A stretch of DNA of 64,000 nt. It comes from Lumnitzera littorea (Eukaryota > Streptophyta > Magnoliopsida > Myrtales > Combretaceae). This document shows, one piece after another, positions 46,552-57,968 of this stretch. Below the pieces are notes generated by a model that had not been told where the DNA came from, ran no database searches, and saw only the letters and a list, made by a program, of their open reading frames with translations. The position numbers and the translations under genes were made by a program. The stretch is taken from assembly GCA_024138015.1 (NCBI GenBank), contig JAMXBB010000011.1, positions 29,006,155 to 29,070,154 of the forward strand, in the 5' to 3' direction. Position 1 is the first letter of the stretch, and the number at the start of each line of letters is the position of its first letter.

Positions 46552-46876
46552 TGTTAATTACTTTAATATACTAACAACTAAACCTTACTTTGAACAGTCA
46601 TCATAACACTTACATACCTAAACTACTACTACAACAACAAACAATATTAACCATCGCAACAATAAACCAACTGAGTGTACACATTTTGTTTTGTGAACAA
46701 AAAATAGGGGAAGACAGAACACTTAACTTCTTTAACACAAAACATTTCTCTAACACTTACTACAATGATACACAGCTTCCTTAACAATTCTCAAACCTTT
46801 ACCTATTAACTTTACACACAATACATTACAATAAGTCACTCAAAGCACAAATTACTAGAAACTTGAATGTAGTCAA
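46552..46876 (-). other. Leader of element F
   Basis: Between primer site and gag; AC-rich on the plus strand, no open frame of note. Confidence 0.5.
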
Positions 46877-46888
46877 GCTTTGATACCA
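46877..46888 (-). other. Primer-binding site of element F (tRNA-Met)
   Basis: Minus strand TGGTATCAAAGC, 11 of 12 matches to TGGTATCAGAGC, three bases inside the 5' LTR. Confidence 0.8.
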
Positions 46889-46891
46889 AGG

Positions 46892-47252
46892 TGATACAAA
46901 TCACTAAGAAGAGTACATACAGCTATCGGTATCACGCAAACTAGGGGTAGGTCTGAGCCTTAAGGTGGCTTGAAAGATAAATGAGAGTCAAAGATTGAGT
47001 AGGGGGTTTCTTGTATGCTGATGATGGATATGACACACCAACACCTTACATGAACTCAGATTACACTTGATATGACGTACAAGTATAGCCGGAGGTCACT
47101 CGCTACTAGTCCATGCTCAAATGGCCTAGATAAGAGTAAAAGGGTCATAAGCAAGTAGGGGGATAGTTAGCTCAAAATGGATAAAATTTTGTATTCTGAT
47201 GTTCAATGATGTTACGATTACTACCAATTAGGGAAATTCCTAGGTTACTACT
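46892..47252 (-). repeat. 5' LTR of element F, left piece
   Basis: Starts TGATACAAATCA; matches 43539-43910. Cut at 47252 by element G and resumed at 61664. Confidence 0.85.
47248..47252. repeat. Left target-site duplication of element G
   Basis: CTACT. The uninterrupted LTR of F reads CTACA at this place, and the right copy is CTATA (61659-61663), so each copy carries one change. Confidence 0.6.
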
Positions 47253-48096
47253 TGATGCGTCTCTAGGGGATGGATACATGGAGAGGCACTACAATGAAGC
47301 AAAACTTAAAAGGAACAACAGAAAAGTTAGCAAGTCTGGGTAGTTACCAAATAGATATGACACACTACTCGATCCTACTTGACCTATAATCCCCCGAATA
47401 TGACACACCGGTTCAAACTGAAGAGTCACTTACCACTACTCTTTACTAAAGGAAATAGATAAGAGTTGAAAGATAATGAGAACACTAAGGTTGCTAAAAG
47501 GAAACTTGAATAATAATCTGATATATTAATGAGTTTGATCATGCGTATAAGTAAGTAGGGGTTTATATACCCATCCACTAGGGTTACTTTACAAGTAAGA
47601 AAAGACAAAATGATATTCTTACAATTAGGTTACATAAACATATTAAAAGGGTTAAAAGAGACAAAGAATATTTAGTATGGAAAAATAAAGAATCCTTTTA
47701 GAATGTTGCGACAGAAGACACATGTTACGTGGTAGCTGGATGTCAAAATTATGGTACAAGTGGGCTACGGTGAGAGAAAGGATTTGCAGTCAAGGGTTAA
47801 CCTAATCTGGATTAGGTCAAAGATCAATTAGTTCTGTAGAGAAGTCACATTGAGTTGGAGTCTGGTATCTGTGGTCAGCTCGGTAACTTAGCTCGGCTTA
47901 GGCTGTTTCTAGAATAGAGCATAGCTATTGGGCATGAGCAAGATAAGTGAGGGTTTGGTAATCAGGTCGGTAGGAAATCAGTTCAGGATAGGAATCTTTG
48001 TCTTAGATATGGCTTTGAGCTAGTATTCTCTGAGTGAGTCCTTGGAGTCCTCTAGCCCGGTTACGGGTAATCAATCCAAGGGGTTGATTCTTATTA
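47253..48096 (-). repeat. 3' LTR of element G
   Basis: TGATGCGTCTC...GATTCTTATTA; direct repeat of 60797-61658. Shared stretches include GTTTATATACCCATCCACTA and ATGGTA-CAAGTGGGCTA-like sequence. The end CA has become TA. Confidence 0.85.
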
Positions 48097-48199
48097 TCTA
48101 CTTGGGGGTTGAAAAGATTTTCCTTCAAATCTAGAGTAGTTTCTACTTCTTCTCTTAAGGAGACATAGGGTCTTCTTTTGCTAGTTGGTGATGGATCGG
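48097..48199 (-). other. 3' end of element G coding region and UTR
   Basis: Short stretch between integrase remains and LTR. The minus-strand sequence next to the LTR (CAACCCCCAAGTAGA) is a poor polypurine tract. Confidence 0.35.
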
Positions 48200-49400
48200 A
48201 TTGGATACATTGAAGATGGAGAAAATACTATAGTCATTAGGAAACTCGATCTAGTAGATGTTGCAGTTGATCTTCTTTAGGATCTTGAATGGACCATTAG
48301 CTTGAAGAGATAGTTTGCTCTATCTCAAGTACGAGAATCACTTTCAGTTGAGGCGAATCCATACTAAGTCTCCTCGCTAGAAAGTGACAGTTTGGTAACT
48401 TCAGCTACTAATCTCATGTTGTTTCTGATTGAACTTGGTGATCTTCTTAATTATAGACCAGTGTAGCACTTACAATTCTTGCGTTTGGTCAACTCCATAT
48501 TGACTCTCTTCATTAGTTGCTAGGGTAATGATCATGTCCAGGGGAATTGTTGGATTAAGGCCATATATAACCTTGAATGGAGTCTTCCTAATGGTGCTAT
48601 AGACAATTCGGTTGTTTGCAAACTCTACAATTGTTAAGTACAGATCCTAATCCCTCAAGTTCTTTCCCACAACAGCTATGAGTAAATTACCAAGCATCTT
48701 GTTTACTACTTCAATTTGGCCATCAATTTAAGAGTGGCTATTAAAGCTGAACATAAGTTTAGTTCCAAGTCTTTCCTAAAGAGTCTTCCAAAAATAGCTC
48801 AAAAATTTTGCATCTCGATTTGAGATAATAATTTTCGGCATTCTATGTAATCGAATAACTTCTTATAAAAATAGATCAACAATGTGTAAAGCATCGTTAG
48901 TTCGATGGTATGAAATGAAGTGTGCCATTTTGCTGAAGCAGTCTACCACAACAAATATAAAATCCTTGCCTTTAGATGTCTGGGGTAACCCTAGGACAAA
49001 GTCCATGTTGAGGTTAGCCCAAGATAAAGTTAGCATTGGTAAGGGCATGTACTTTCTATAGGGCTCTCTTTTTACCTTAGCGCACTTGCACTCCTCACAA
49101 CTTTCAACTACCTTATGGGCATCCTTGGCCAAGTAAAAGTTTTCCTTCAATAAGTTAGTTGTATTGCTCTCCGTAAAATGGCCAGATAACCCTCTGTTAT
49201 GAGCTTTCCTGACCAATAGCTCACCCGTAGAACAGTTTAGTATACACAACCTTCGGTCCTTGAATAGACAGCCATCCTTAAGATAATATCCCTTAATAGC
49301 AATTCTATCCCTGCATTGTTCTATGATAGGGCTTAAATGAGGATCATGAGCATACTGCTTAGTGATGAGTGAGAATCCCAATAATTTTGTCTGTAAAGTG
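48200..49400 (-). pseudogene. Integrase pseudogene of element G
   Basis: The best-kept part is 48863-49381 (172 codons): HHCC zinc segment (KAHNRGLSGHF...CEECKCAKVKREPY) and the start of the catalytic core, WANLNMDFVLGLPQ with the first Asp, then FVVVDCFSKMAHFI. The remaining core (second Asp, Glu) lies at about 48540-48860 with stops, including PLDMIITLATNEES-like sequence. The C-terminal domain is readable at about 48200-48400 (GPFKILKKINCNIY). Confidence 0.8.
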
Positions 49401-50890
49401 GTTAGTAAGGTTTTTCGTCATGATAAAGCATCGGTAACCAAATTTACGCTTCCTTTCTTATACCGGATGACATGCGAGAACCTTTCCATAAACTCCAACC
49501 ACTTGGCATATCTTTTTAAGAGTTTATTCTGACTCCCAAGATGCTTTGATGATTCATGATCTGTATAAATAATAAACTCTCGTAATAGCAAATAGTATTG
49601 TTAGATAGTGAGGGCTTGGAAAAAAGAGTATAACTCCTTCTCATACACAGAATAGTTCAAGGTAGCACTATTAAGCTTTTCACTATGGTAGGTGATGGGT
49701 CGTTGCTCCTGCATCAAGATAGTACCAATTCCAACTCTTAATGTATCACATTCTAACTTGAAGGGCTTGTCAAAATCTAGTAGTGATAGGACAAGAGTAG
49801 AGGTGAGCCTTTCCTTGATCTCTTGAAAGCTCTACTTAGCTCAATCGTTCTACCTGAATCCTTCACTCTTCTTTGTTAACTCGATCAAGGGGCGACTATT
49901 GTACTAAAGTCTTTAATAAATCCCCTATAGAAAGAAGTTAAGCCATAAACACTTTCGACCTCACTGACACTCTTCGGTGTTGGCTATTCTAGAACAACTC
50001 GGATCTTTTATTTATCTACTTAGATCCCTTCCCCCAATACAACAAACCCTAGGAAAATCACCTCATTTTGGCAAAACATACACTTCTTTACATTCCCATA
50101 CAACTTCTCAGTTCACAAAATGTCAAATACTTTACAAAGATGTTGAACATGGTTGTTCAAGTCAGTACTATATACTAGTATGTCATCAAAGTACACGACT
50201 ACATATCTTCCTATCAAAAAGCACATCACATGGTTCATTAACCTCATAAATGTGCTTAGTGCATTAGTAAGTCCGAGTAGCTTAACCAACCATATGTAGA
50301 GTCTATGCTTAGTCTTGAAGGTAGTCTTCTACTCATCGCCCGGTCTCATACGAATTGGGTGGTAGCTACTTCACAGATTGATCTTCGAGAACATCTTGGC
50401 ACCATGAAGCTCATCCAACATGTCATCGAGCCTCTGTATCAGATATCTGTACGTGACATAATCCGGTTGATTGCTTAACTATCGATGCACATACGCTACG
50501 AACCATCTTTCTTCAGAATGAGTAAAGCCAACATCATGCAAGTGGTCATGCTGTCCCTCACATACCCTCACTCTATGAGTTCATCTACATGTTTTTTCAG
50601 CTCGGTAGCTTGCTCAAGGTTCATTCTGTATGCAGGTCAGTTTAGCAGGGCAATGTTTGGCTGTATATCAATACAATGTTCTATACCTCGGACTAGGGGC
50701 AGTCCCTTAGGCAATTCTTTAGGGAATAGATCAGCGAACTCATTTAGCAAAGTTCAAATTTCATCAAGAACACCCTCCAAATCTCTCATCTCCAATAATC
50801 TCCTAATCAATGGAAACATAGGCTTTTCAATCTTCTAAGCTCTCTTCGGCTCATGACTAAGGTCTTTTTCTTATTGGCTTGAGTGAGCTA
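49401..50890 (-). pseudogene. Reverse transcriptase and RNase H pseudogene of element G
   Basis: Minus strand near 50530-50380 reads ILKKDGS, RMCIDS, AINRI and a LDDMLDELHGA-like stretch in shifting frames, typical of RT fingers. The catalytic motif is YFDD (50182-50193, in VVVYFDDILVYST). 49400-49850 covers RNase H with stops. The plus-strand frames 49977-50249 and 50485-50838 are shadows. Confidence 0.75.
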
Positions 50891-51440
50891 ATGATGGGTC
50901 TCATTTACTTGGGACAAAGTCATGGGTAGTAACACAATCCTCTTGCCATCCTTAACAAGGGCATAGGTGTTCCTATATCTATCGTGAGTAACACGTTGGT
51001 CGAACAACTAAGGCCTTCCAAGCAACCAATTTGAAGCTCCCATGAGGACGACATTGCACACTACTTCATCCCTGTACACACTCCCAATATTGAATGGTAT
51101 GGTCACTTGTTCAGTTACATACAAAGGACCCTTATTATGAAGCCAATGCAGTTTATAAGATTGGGGATGCTTTGAGGTTAGCAGACCTAACCTCTACACA
51201 AAGGACTATACAACTACATTCATATAGCTTCCTCCATCCATTATAATGGTGCACAATTGTCCCTTGATGGCGTATTTAGTATGAAATAGATTTTCCCTCT
51301 AGTCTTCTTAAGAGCTCGGTCGGCAACTCAGTATTTATCTTAGAACTAAGGTCATCACTTCTCCCTATATAGGATAGATACAGGTCTCTTCTTCCTCCTT
51401 AGTTTCAACTTTTCCAAAATCCTTTTCCTCTTCAAGCTTA
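50891..51440 (-). pseudogene. Protease pseudogene of element G
   Basis: Readable in pieces: CTIIMDGGSYMNVVV with the catalytic Asp (about 51255-51210), YKLHWLHNKGPLYVTEQVTI, YRDEVVCNVVLM, and WLLGRP after it. It parallels the F protease block by block (YKPHWLNDKGALQVTKQ). Confidence 0.7.
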
Positions 51441-51522
51441 CTCTCATCAGTGCTATCCATTGCATCTCCTCAGAGCACCATAACATGTCAATTTGGACAC
51501 TTAACAGCCATATGTTCGAAGC
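51441..51522 (-). pseudogene. gag: gag C-terminal zinc-knuckle piece of element G
   Basis: Minus strand GFEHMAVKCPN (about 51522-51485), the second half of a CCHC knuckle, cut off from the rest of gag by element H and followed by an acidic linker to protease. Confidence 0.6.
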
Positions 51523-51527
51523 CTAAG
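51523..51527. repeat. Left target-site duplication of element H
   Basis: CTAAG, identical to 59351-59355. Confidence 0.9.
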
Positions 51528-52753
51528 TGATACGAGGCAAGTGCACCTATCAATTTTAATATAACGGATGTGAGTCCGAGTCGATCCCTCAGAGATTTTG
51601 AGTACTAATATTAACTTTAGCTTTATTATCTAACCGGAAAATTGTGATAAATTGAATGAATTAAAAATACTGAATTTAACAACTAAACTACTTATGAGAC
51701 TTAATTACGCAAATTAGAAAGCAATAAACTACGAACGACTTCAAGTATGTAATGATGTATTTAGGAATTATTTCCCCTAGTGTTTAACATGTAACCTTTT
51801 TAAAATATATCCAATTTAATTTCTATTATTCTTGACCGGAGGGATTCACAATTAAAGCTAATATCTTTCTCAAGCATATTAGCCTTAATCCTAAATTATT
51901 TACCGGAATCTCTTCACTTAGTAATATAACTTAGAATTGCATTAATGTATAATGAATTCCTACACAAATAATTAACTTTCCGGAAGAAACATGTATCTTA
52001 TCTCTAAGTATACATGTGATTCTCTTCAATTATGCTAAGATCTAATTACACATGCAATTTCTCAATCAACATGCATAATATCATATATTGATACTCTAAA
52101 ATTATCAATCCACAATTAAACAACATAATTGAATCAAGAAAAGATAGAAACTTTATTGAAATTATAATTCAATCCAAGGGTCCAAGGGTTACATGAAACC
52201 CTAGGTTCCATAATCCTAAATACTTGAATTCTAAGCTATCATAACGAATCTAAAAACGAGTTTTATCAAAAATATAAAATAAAGCATGAAAACCCCTCTT
52301 GATTTGATGAACAATCTCTCTAATCTTGAAATTGATGTTGTTCTCGCTTCTTGATTGATGTTCTCCTCAAGTCTCCTCTCGTCTCTTGTGTCTTTCCGTT
52401 TCTGTAATGTCTCCCCTCCTTTTAAACCCTAAGATATCCTTTTATATGTGTATTACACGGATTCTATTTTCGTCACCAGACACGGCCTGGGACACGACCG
52501 TGTCCCCAAGTCATGTAACTTTCTGCACTAAGGCAAAATTTCTACACAACTTCAAAACTTCATAACTTCTTCGTTTGAACTCGGAATTGAGTGAAACTTG
52601 ATTCCTTTTCTTTGTTCTCGAGCCTAGAACGTGTTTAAACCCTGAAATCAACATTTTACTCAATTAAGTATCAATTTCTTTAAAGAAAACCAAAAATATA
52701 AGGGAAATACTATAAAATCACCATATGAAATATGTTTAAAATCAGAGTTATCA
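51528..52753 (-). repeat. 3' LTR of element H
   Basis: TGATACGAGGC...GAGTTATCA, 1226 bp, same length as 58125-59350. I counted about 26 differences by eye, nearly all C/T or G/A. Confidence 0.95.
52439..52506 (-). promoter_or_regulatory. TATA box and palindrome of 3' LTR, element H
   Basis: Minus-strand CATATAAAAGG (52439-52448). About 40 bp upstream is the perfect palindrome GGGACACGACCGTGTCCC (52489-52506, 8-bp arms, AC spacer). The same 18 bases are repeated in the internal array 54500-54950. Confidence 0.65.
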
Positions 52754-52792
52754 AATTTCCCCACACTTGAGCATTTGCTTGTACTCAAGCAA
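52754..52792 (-). other. Polypurine tract of element H with adjacent stem-loop
   Basis: Minus strand AAGTGTGGGGAAATT abuts the LTR, the standard Athila tract. Just beyond it CTTGAG and CTCAAG arms around 12 bases can pair (52767-52790). Confidence 0.85.
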
Positions 52793-53249
52793 ATAAATCA
52801 AAACAAAACTTTCGGGACAAGAAACACTAAACAAAATTTATCACTATTTAGGAAACCGGTGAAAGAATACACTTGACCCGAAGAAAGGTAAGAAAATTAT
52901 TCTCAACTAACTTGCAATAATAAAGTCAACCAATTTCATCTGACCATATTCGAATGCTCCAACAATACTTAATACTAGAATTCACTAGTTAATTTATGAA
53001 AATCAAAGTTTACCCAAGCCATTTAACCAAGGATTCTTAAACTAAAAATTAGATTTAACATCTCGCCAACCGAGAAAGAGTCATAAAAATTTTATCTATT
53101 TGACTAAAATGTATACAATCCTCTCTTCCATCTCACCAAGTACTATAATCTAAAACAAACACATTTTACATCCACTCATCCTCTGATCATCCCCCTAGTT
53201 CATGCTTTTGTTGAGAGGTCTTTTGAATTTACTTTATTTAATGCAATTG
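52793..53249 (-). other. Non-coding 3' region of element H
   Basis: AT-rich, no open frame. Between the terminal tract and a short tandem repeat. Confidence 0.5.
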
Positions 53250-53455
53250 TGTTGGTAGAAGGAAAGAATCTCGCTCTTCTGATGGACTAAGACCAATCCA
53301 TACCAACTTATTTCTTTAATTGATAGCGGGAAAGAACCTTGCTCTTCTAACAGACCAAGGCTGATCCATATCAATTTTTTCATTAGAATTGGCATTGGGA
53401 CTCAATCTCACTCTTCTGACGAACCAAGATGAATCCTTACCAATTTTTTTATTCA
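53250..53455. repeat. Three-copy 68-bp tandem repeat in element H
   Basis: Copies at about 53250, 53320 and 53390, each with GGRAAGAATCTCGCTCTTCT-like and CCAAGRYNNATCCATACCAA-like halves. About 20-25 percent different from each other. Confidence 0.75.
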
Positions 53456-53860
53456 TACACTTATTATTACTTTTGACCTCCAATCATTATGATTTTTCAG
53501 GGGTTTCTCAAAAGAAGAATTTCATTTGTTTGTTTGTTAAAAATTATAGGACTCTTAAAAATTTCTAAGAAAAAGGTATACACAAAAGTAAATTTTAAAA
53601 ATAACCATGACTAACTCTCAACTAGTGATGTTGCTCCAATCTCAAGTCTTAAAATCCTAAGCTAAATAACTCGTAACATTGCCTTCCAAAAATTTGACTA
53701 ATCAATTCTAGTAAAGTATCATAAGATCAATAATGATCAACATGACATAGTTGATTTGGCTTAATACCAATTAATCACCTATTGCAAGTTAACTTAAAAA
53801 TTAATTTGGTCAAATATGAATAATTGGTTTCCTAAACAGTAACAAAATCATATATATCCC
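53456..53860 (-). other. Non-coding 3' region of element H, second part
   Basis: No frame or repeat noted. Confidence 0.5.
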
Positions 53861-53899
53861 TTCCCCACACTTAATAATGTACATTGTCCCCAATGTACC
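53861..53899 (-). other. Internal polypurine-like Athila motif in H
   Basis: Minus strand TAAGTGTGGGGAA (53873-53861) preceded by ACATTGGGGACAATGT (53896-53881), a palindrome with ACATTG/CAATGT arms. The first part nearly duplicates the terminal tract at 52754. Known to recur in Athila elements after the third ORF. Confidence 0.7.
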
Positions 53900-53994
53900 A
53901 CAAAAAATCATAGCAGCAAGAAAAAACAGCACAGGGAAAAAGGAAACATATGTAATAAAAAGAAACTAATACTTCCCTGCCAGTCGAAAAGAAG

Positions 53995-54055
53995 TGCAAA
54001 ATGAAGAAGAAGCGCAAAATGAAGAAGAAGCGCAAAATGAAGAAGAAGCATCATT
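53995..54055. repeat. 18-bp tandem repeat in element H
   Basis: Three to four copies of GCGCAAAATGAAGAAGAA directly in line. Confidence 0.85.
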
Positions 54056-54112
54056 ATATATAATGGAGTTCACAAGTCTTGATCAATAAAAGACAACACA
54101 AAAAATTTGGAA

Positions 54113-54358
54113 CTAAGAAGAGTGATCAGAATCCGTCTCCTCAGTCTCCTCATCAGATGGTGCCTCAACCATAGTAGCATCATCATCGTCATCACCCTCC
54201 TCATCATCCGCATCATCCTCATCAACCTCATCACTTTCTTCAGCCTCCTCATCTTCACCACCCAATTCCTGCAGCATAAAGAAGAACACATATAACCCAA
54301 TTGCTATAGCATAAGGAAGAGAAAGGAAAATTAAGGGGGAAAAACTTACTTGGATCAA
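54113..54358 (-). CDS. Short acidic ORF in 3' half of element H, possible remnant of the Athila third ORF
   Basis: 81 codons from ATG 54358. The N-terminal 30 residues are hydrophobic (VSFSPLIFLSLPYAIAIGLY, then FFFML), like a signal or membrane segment. The rest is Glu/Asp-rich, ending in DSDHSS. Its place between the GGGAGGCAACCC block and the internal polypurine motif is where Athila elements carry an envelope-like ORF; if so only the tail survives. A chance frame over a GAT/GAG-rich tract cannot be excluded. Other frames here are shadows. Confidence 0.3.
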   Translation of the reverse strand: MIQVSFSPLIFLSLPYAIAIGLYVFFFMLQELGGEDEEAEESDEVDEDDADDEEGDDDDDATMVEAPSDEETEETDSDHSS

Positions 54359-54454
54359 AATGCGGAATGTAGGAATTGTGGAGAGAAGAGGGAGAATGAG
54401 AGAAAATGTAAGAGAGATATGTTTGATTGTGAGTGTATGAGAGGGTGTGTTTAA

Positions 54455-54945
54455 TTTAAATTAACCGGTCGTGTGCAAAATCGTGTTATTTTGGGTCGAC
54501 ATGGGCTGTGACATGACCGTATCCCTTGCCCGTGTAACATTCTGTTCCATTGTGTTTAACCTGGACGCACACGGGTTGGGACACGATCGTGTCCCCTGCC
54601 CGTGTGACTTTTGCTTCCCGTGTATGAAAATTGGACGGACACAGGTTGGGATACGACCGTGTCCCACGCCCATGTAACTTTCTATTCTCGGGTGGTGTCT
54701 GGATGCATACGGGCTGGGACACAACCGTGTCCTACGCCCGTGTAACATTCTGTTCACGGGTGAAGATTTCTAGGCGTACACGGGCTGGGGACACGACCGT
54801 GTCCCTTGCCCGTGTAACTTTCTGTGCCCACGGCGTAGGATCAAAGTCTGGGCGAATACGGGCAGGGACACAATGTGGGTGACAATTTTGAACATCTGGA
54901 TGGATACGGGCTGGGACACGACCGTGTCCCTTGCCCGTGTAATAA
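54455..54945. repeat. Palindrome array GGGACACGACCGTGTCCC in element H
   Basis: Six good copies and one partial at intervals of about 65-75 bp (cores near 54511, 54573, 54647, 54716, 54786, partial 54860, 54913). Each is followed by TGCCCGTGTAACTTTCTG-like sequence and framed by ACGGGCTGGGACAC. The unit is the same as the U3 palindrome of the H LTR. Several frames on both strands across this tract are caused by the repeat. Confidence 0.9.
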
Positions 54946-55147
54946 TAATTTTTTTTTTTTGAATTAAATCTAAAGATAAAGGAACTTAGAAATAATAAAA
55001 CTAAAGAGAAAAGGAAAAAATAAAGCTAAGAGAGGAAGGAATTATAACGAAAAATTGAAAGAAAATATACGAAGCAAAGCAAAGTTAGATAAAACAGAAA
55101 ATAAAATGAAGAAAACTTAAAGAACTAAAGCATAAATAGAGTTAGAC
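54946..55147 (-). other. A-rich spacer in element H
   Basis: T-run then A-rich non-coding sequence; nothing else seen. Confidence 0.5.
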
Positions 55148-55171
55148 ATGGGTTGCCTCCCAAGAAGCGCT
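55148..55171 (-). other. Conserved Athila block downstream of pol
   Basis: Minus strand begins AGCGCTTCTTGGGAGGCAAC and continues CCAT. I know this motif from the region after pol in Athila elements. Its presence about 100 bp after the protease tail marks the right side of the pol deletion. Confidence 0.65.
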
Positions 55172-55265
55172 TTAGTTAACGTCGATAGCTCGACGGGATA
55201 CGTCTTCTCATGATTCTTCATTCAGGTGGAGATAGGACTCCTCCTGTATCTCGCTTTCGAACTCT

Positions 55266-55682
55266 TCATACGAGCGTAAATTTACCCTTAGGCCATCGAC
55301 CTTGCCAATTCCATTTCATTAGTGCATAACTTCCATAGTTTCTCTCCTTATCATGCCACTTATCAAATTCATGTAGCCAAAACTTCTTCATCTTGTCCAC
55401 TTTTACCTTAGATGCGGTTGTCATTAGAAGTTTTGAACTTTTCACTACAAAGGCATGTTCCAAATGATTTCTTGATAGTTTTGGTTCTAGAATTGGTGGC
55501 TTCTCTTTGAAGGATTTTATCCTAGGATCTTTTGGCTTGTGAAATGGATCAACCTCCTTCTTGTCCACAATGGATTCATGAACTTCTATTTGAGCTATCA
55601 TTTCTGCACAATTGAGGTTGGTCACCAAATCTGCATCTCCCTTTTGTAAGCAATAGCTCGAGGAATCCTTAGCAAGCGTTTC
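55266..55682 (-). pseudogene. Tail after protease in element H (truncated start of pol)
   Basis: Continues the gag-protease frame after one stop (TAG at about 55683). Has KPPILEPKLSRNHLEHAFV, matching the ELKPLPxHLxYAF stretch that precedes RT in Athila, then diverges to KKFWLHEFDKWHDKERNYGS and ends ...KGKFTLV. The second half is not Athila pol that I recognise and may come from the deletion joint. Confidence 0.6.
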
Positions 55683-57968
55683 CTACACACATGTGGATAT
55701 AACGACATTAGTGGCATTAACATTGTGACATATGTCCTCTGGGTCAAGAAATTTGTTCGTTGCCTCTGAAGTTTTAAAAACTATTTCATCATCCCCGACC
55801 CGTAAGATCAACTTATGCTCACTAACATCAAAAACAGCTCTAGCAGTGGCTAGGAAGGGTCGACCTAAAATGATTGGCACCTCAATATCTTCATCTATAT
55901 CAAGTATAACAAAATCCACGGGAAAGATGAATTTGTCTACTTGCACTAAAACATCCTCTATGATGCCTCTAAGATATGTGATAGATCTATCAGCTAATTG
56001 AAGACTCATGCGCGTTGGTTTAGGTTCTCCTAACCCTAGCTTTTTGAACAATTTATACGGCATCAAATTTATACTGGCTTCTAAGTCTGCCAAAGCACTA
56101 TCTACTAATAAATTGCCAAGCATACAAGGAATAGTGAAACTCCCTGGATCGTTTAATTTTTGTGGCAGCTTTTTCTGGAGAAGTGCCGAGCATTCCTCGT
56201 TCAATGTGACAGTTGTAAGCTCCTCCAACTTCCTCTTATTCAATAGAAGATCCTTTAGAAATTTCGCATACTTTGGCATCTGCAAGATAACATTAACAAG
56301 AGGTAAGTTAATGTGCAATTGTTTGAAAATATCAAGCAATTTACCAAATTCCTTATTCGGATCAGTGTAACTTTGCTTAAGGCGCTGCGGGTAAGGGATG
56401 GGAGGCTTGTACTCCTTCACTTTCGGTGGTTCCATACTTTCTTTTGATTTTAGTGGCTTTGCATCTTCCTTACGGTTCACTTCCACTTCTTTCTCAACTA
56501 CTTCTTCACCATCCTTCCTCTCTACTTGCAGTTTTCTACCACTTCTTAAGGTCACAGCATTAACATGTTCCCTGGGATTGACCTCGGTATTCCCTGGGAG
56601 TGTTCCCTGTGGTCTTTCAGAGATTAGCTTTGCAAGTTGACCAATTTGGTTCTCAAGGTTGCGATTTGAAGCCTCTTGATTCCTCAGCGAGGATTCAATG
56701 TTGGATAAGCGAGCCTCATTGCCTTGAATATATTTTGTGAGAAGTTCTTCCACACTGAGCTTCTTTTCTTGAGGTAGAGGAGGTGGGAATGGTCATTGAA
56801 ATCCAAGTGGGCCAAAGTTGGTCTTCTGCTGGCCTTGGTTTTGGTTTCCCCATGAGAAATTGGGGTGATTCCTCTATCCTGGATTGTAAGTGTTGCTGTA
56901 GGGGTTATTTTGTTGCTTAGGTAGATTTCCTAGATAATCCACCTGTTCCAGTTGTTCTTGTATTCCATACCCCTGCATACCAAAATCACTTACATCCGAT
57001 TGCACTTGTTGAGGGTCAATTGAGAGTGCATCAATCTTTTTACTCAACAGGTCCACCTTGGCTACCAAAGCAGTGGTCAGGTCTACATCATAAATTCCCA
57101 TAGCCTTTTGCTTAGCTCTAGTGTTTTCCCACTGATAGTTGTTCATCGCTATTCCTTCAATCAGGTTTTGTGCTTACTCAGGTGTCTTTGTGTTCAAAGT
57201 ACCTCCTGCGGATGCATCATTCATCTGTCTAGTAGATAAATTGAGACCATTGTAGAAGGTCTGAATTTGCATCCATAGTGGGAGGCCATGATGTGGGCAC
57301 CTCCTGAGCAAGTCCTTGAACCGCTCCCAAGTATCATAAAGCGTCTCTACTTCCAATTGAGCAAAACACGAAATATCATTCCGGAGTTTAGCGGTCTTTG
57401 CAGGTGGGAAATACTTCTCCAAAAATTTCTCTACCAATTCATTCCAAGTTGTGATTGAATTTCTTGGTAGGGAGTTCAACCACTGTTTTGCTCTTCCCCT
57501 CAAGGAGAAAGGAAATAGTCGCAGTCGAATGGCATCATCCGTGGCTCCATTGATTTTAAACGTATCACAAATCTCTAGAAAGCTAGAGATGTGGGCATTA
57601 GGATCTTCATTTTGGAGACCGTCAAACTGAACATATTGTTGCACCATTTGTATGATGTTGGGTGCAATTTGGAAGTTATTAGCCATGACGGTTGGCCTTG
57701 CAATACTGGAGTCAGCTCCAATAAGTGTAGGCCTTGAATAATCAGACATGATCTGATTTGCTTCATTCCCGTTGTTAGCCATGTATGGTAGATCTTCCTG
57801 CATGATGAATTGAGAGTTGGCCTCTTGACCTTCTTCCTTGATTTCAACGATTGACTCGTCGTCTATGGTCACCACAACTTGTTTAGGTCGCAATCTCAAA
57901 TTTTGAAGGGCAGTTCTCTCAATTTCAGGATCAAGTTCTACCAAATCTTCTGAGTTGCTTCGGGCCAT
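55683..57968 (-). pseudogene. gag-pro: gag-protease polyprotein of element H, three in-frame stops
   Basis: One frame of 762 codons from ATG 57968 (MARSNSEDLVELDPEI), broken only by stops at 57174-57176, 56874-56876 and 56793-56795. Gag core: FLEICDTFKINGATDDAIRL, FSLRGRAKQWLNSLP, WNELVEKFLEKYFPP. A Gln/Asn-rich linker leads to a coiled segment (NQIGQLAKLISERPQG). Protease: PGSFTIPCMLGN, the catalytic DLEASINLMP (DLGAS expected, Gly to Glu), and ILGRPFLATARA. No zinc knuckle seen, as usual in Athila. Changes look like C-to-T or G-to-A. Confidence 0.85.

Noticed and set aside
50485..50838. 117-codon plus-strand frame
   Set aside because: Antisense to the RT pseudogene of element G.
54461..54882. 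Several overlapping frames on both strands
   Set aside because: All are produced by the palindrome array; similar sequence on both strands keeps frames open.
56008..56370. 120-codon plus-strand frame within the H protease region
   Set aside because: Antisense shadow of the gag-protease frame on the minus strand.
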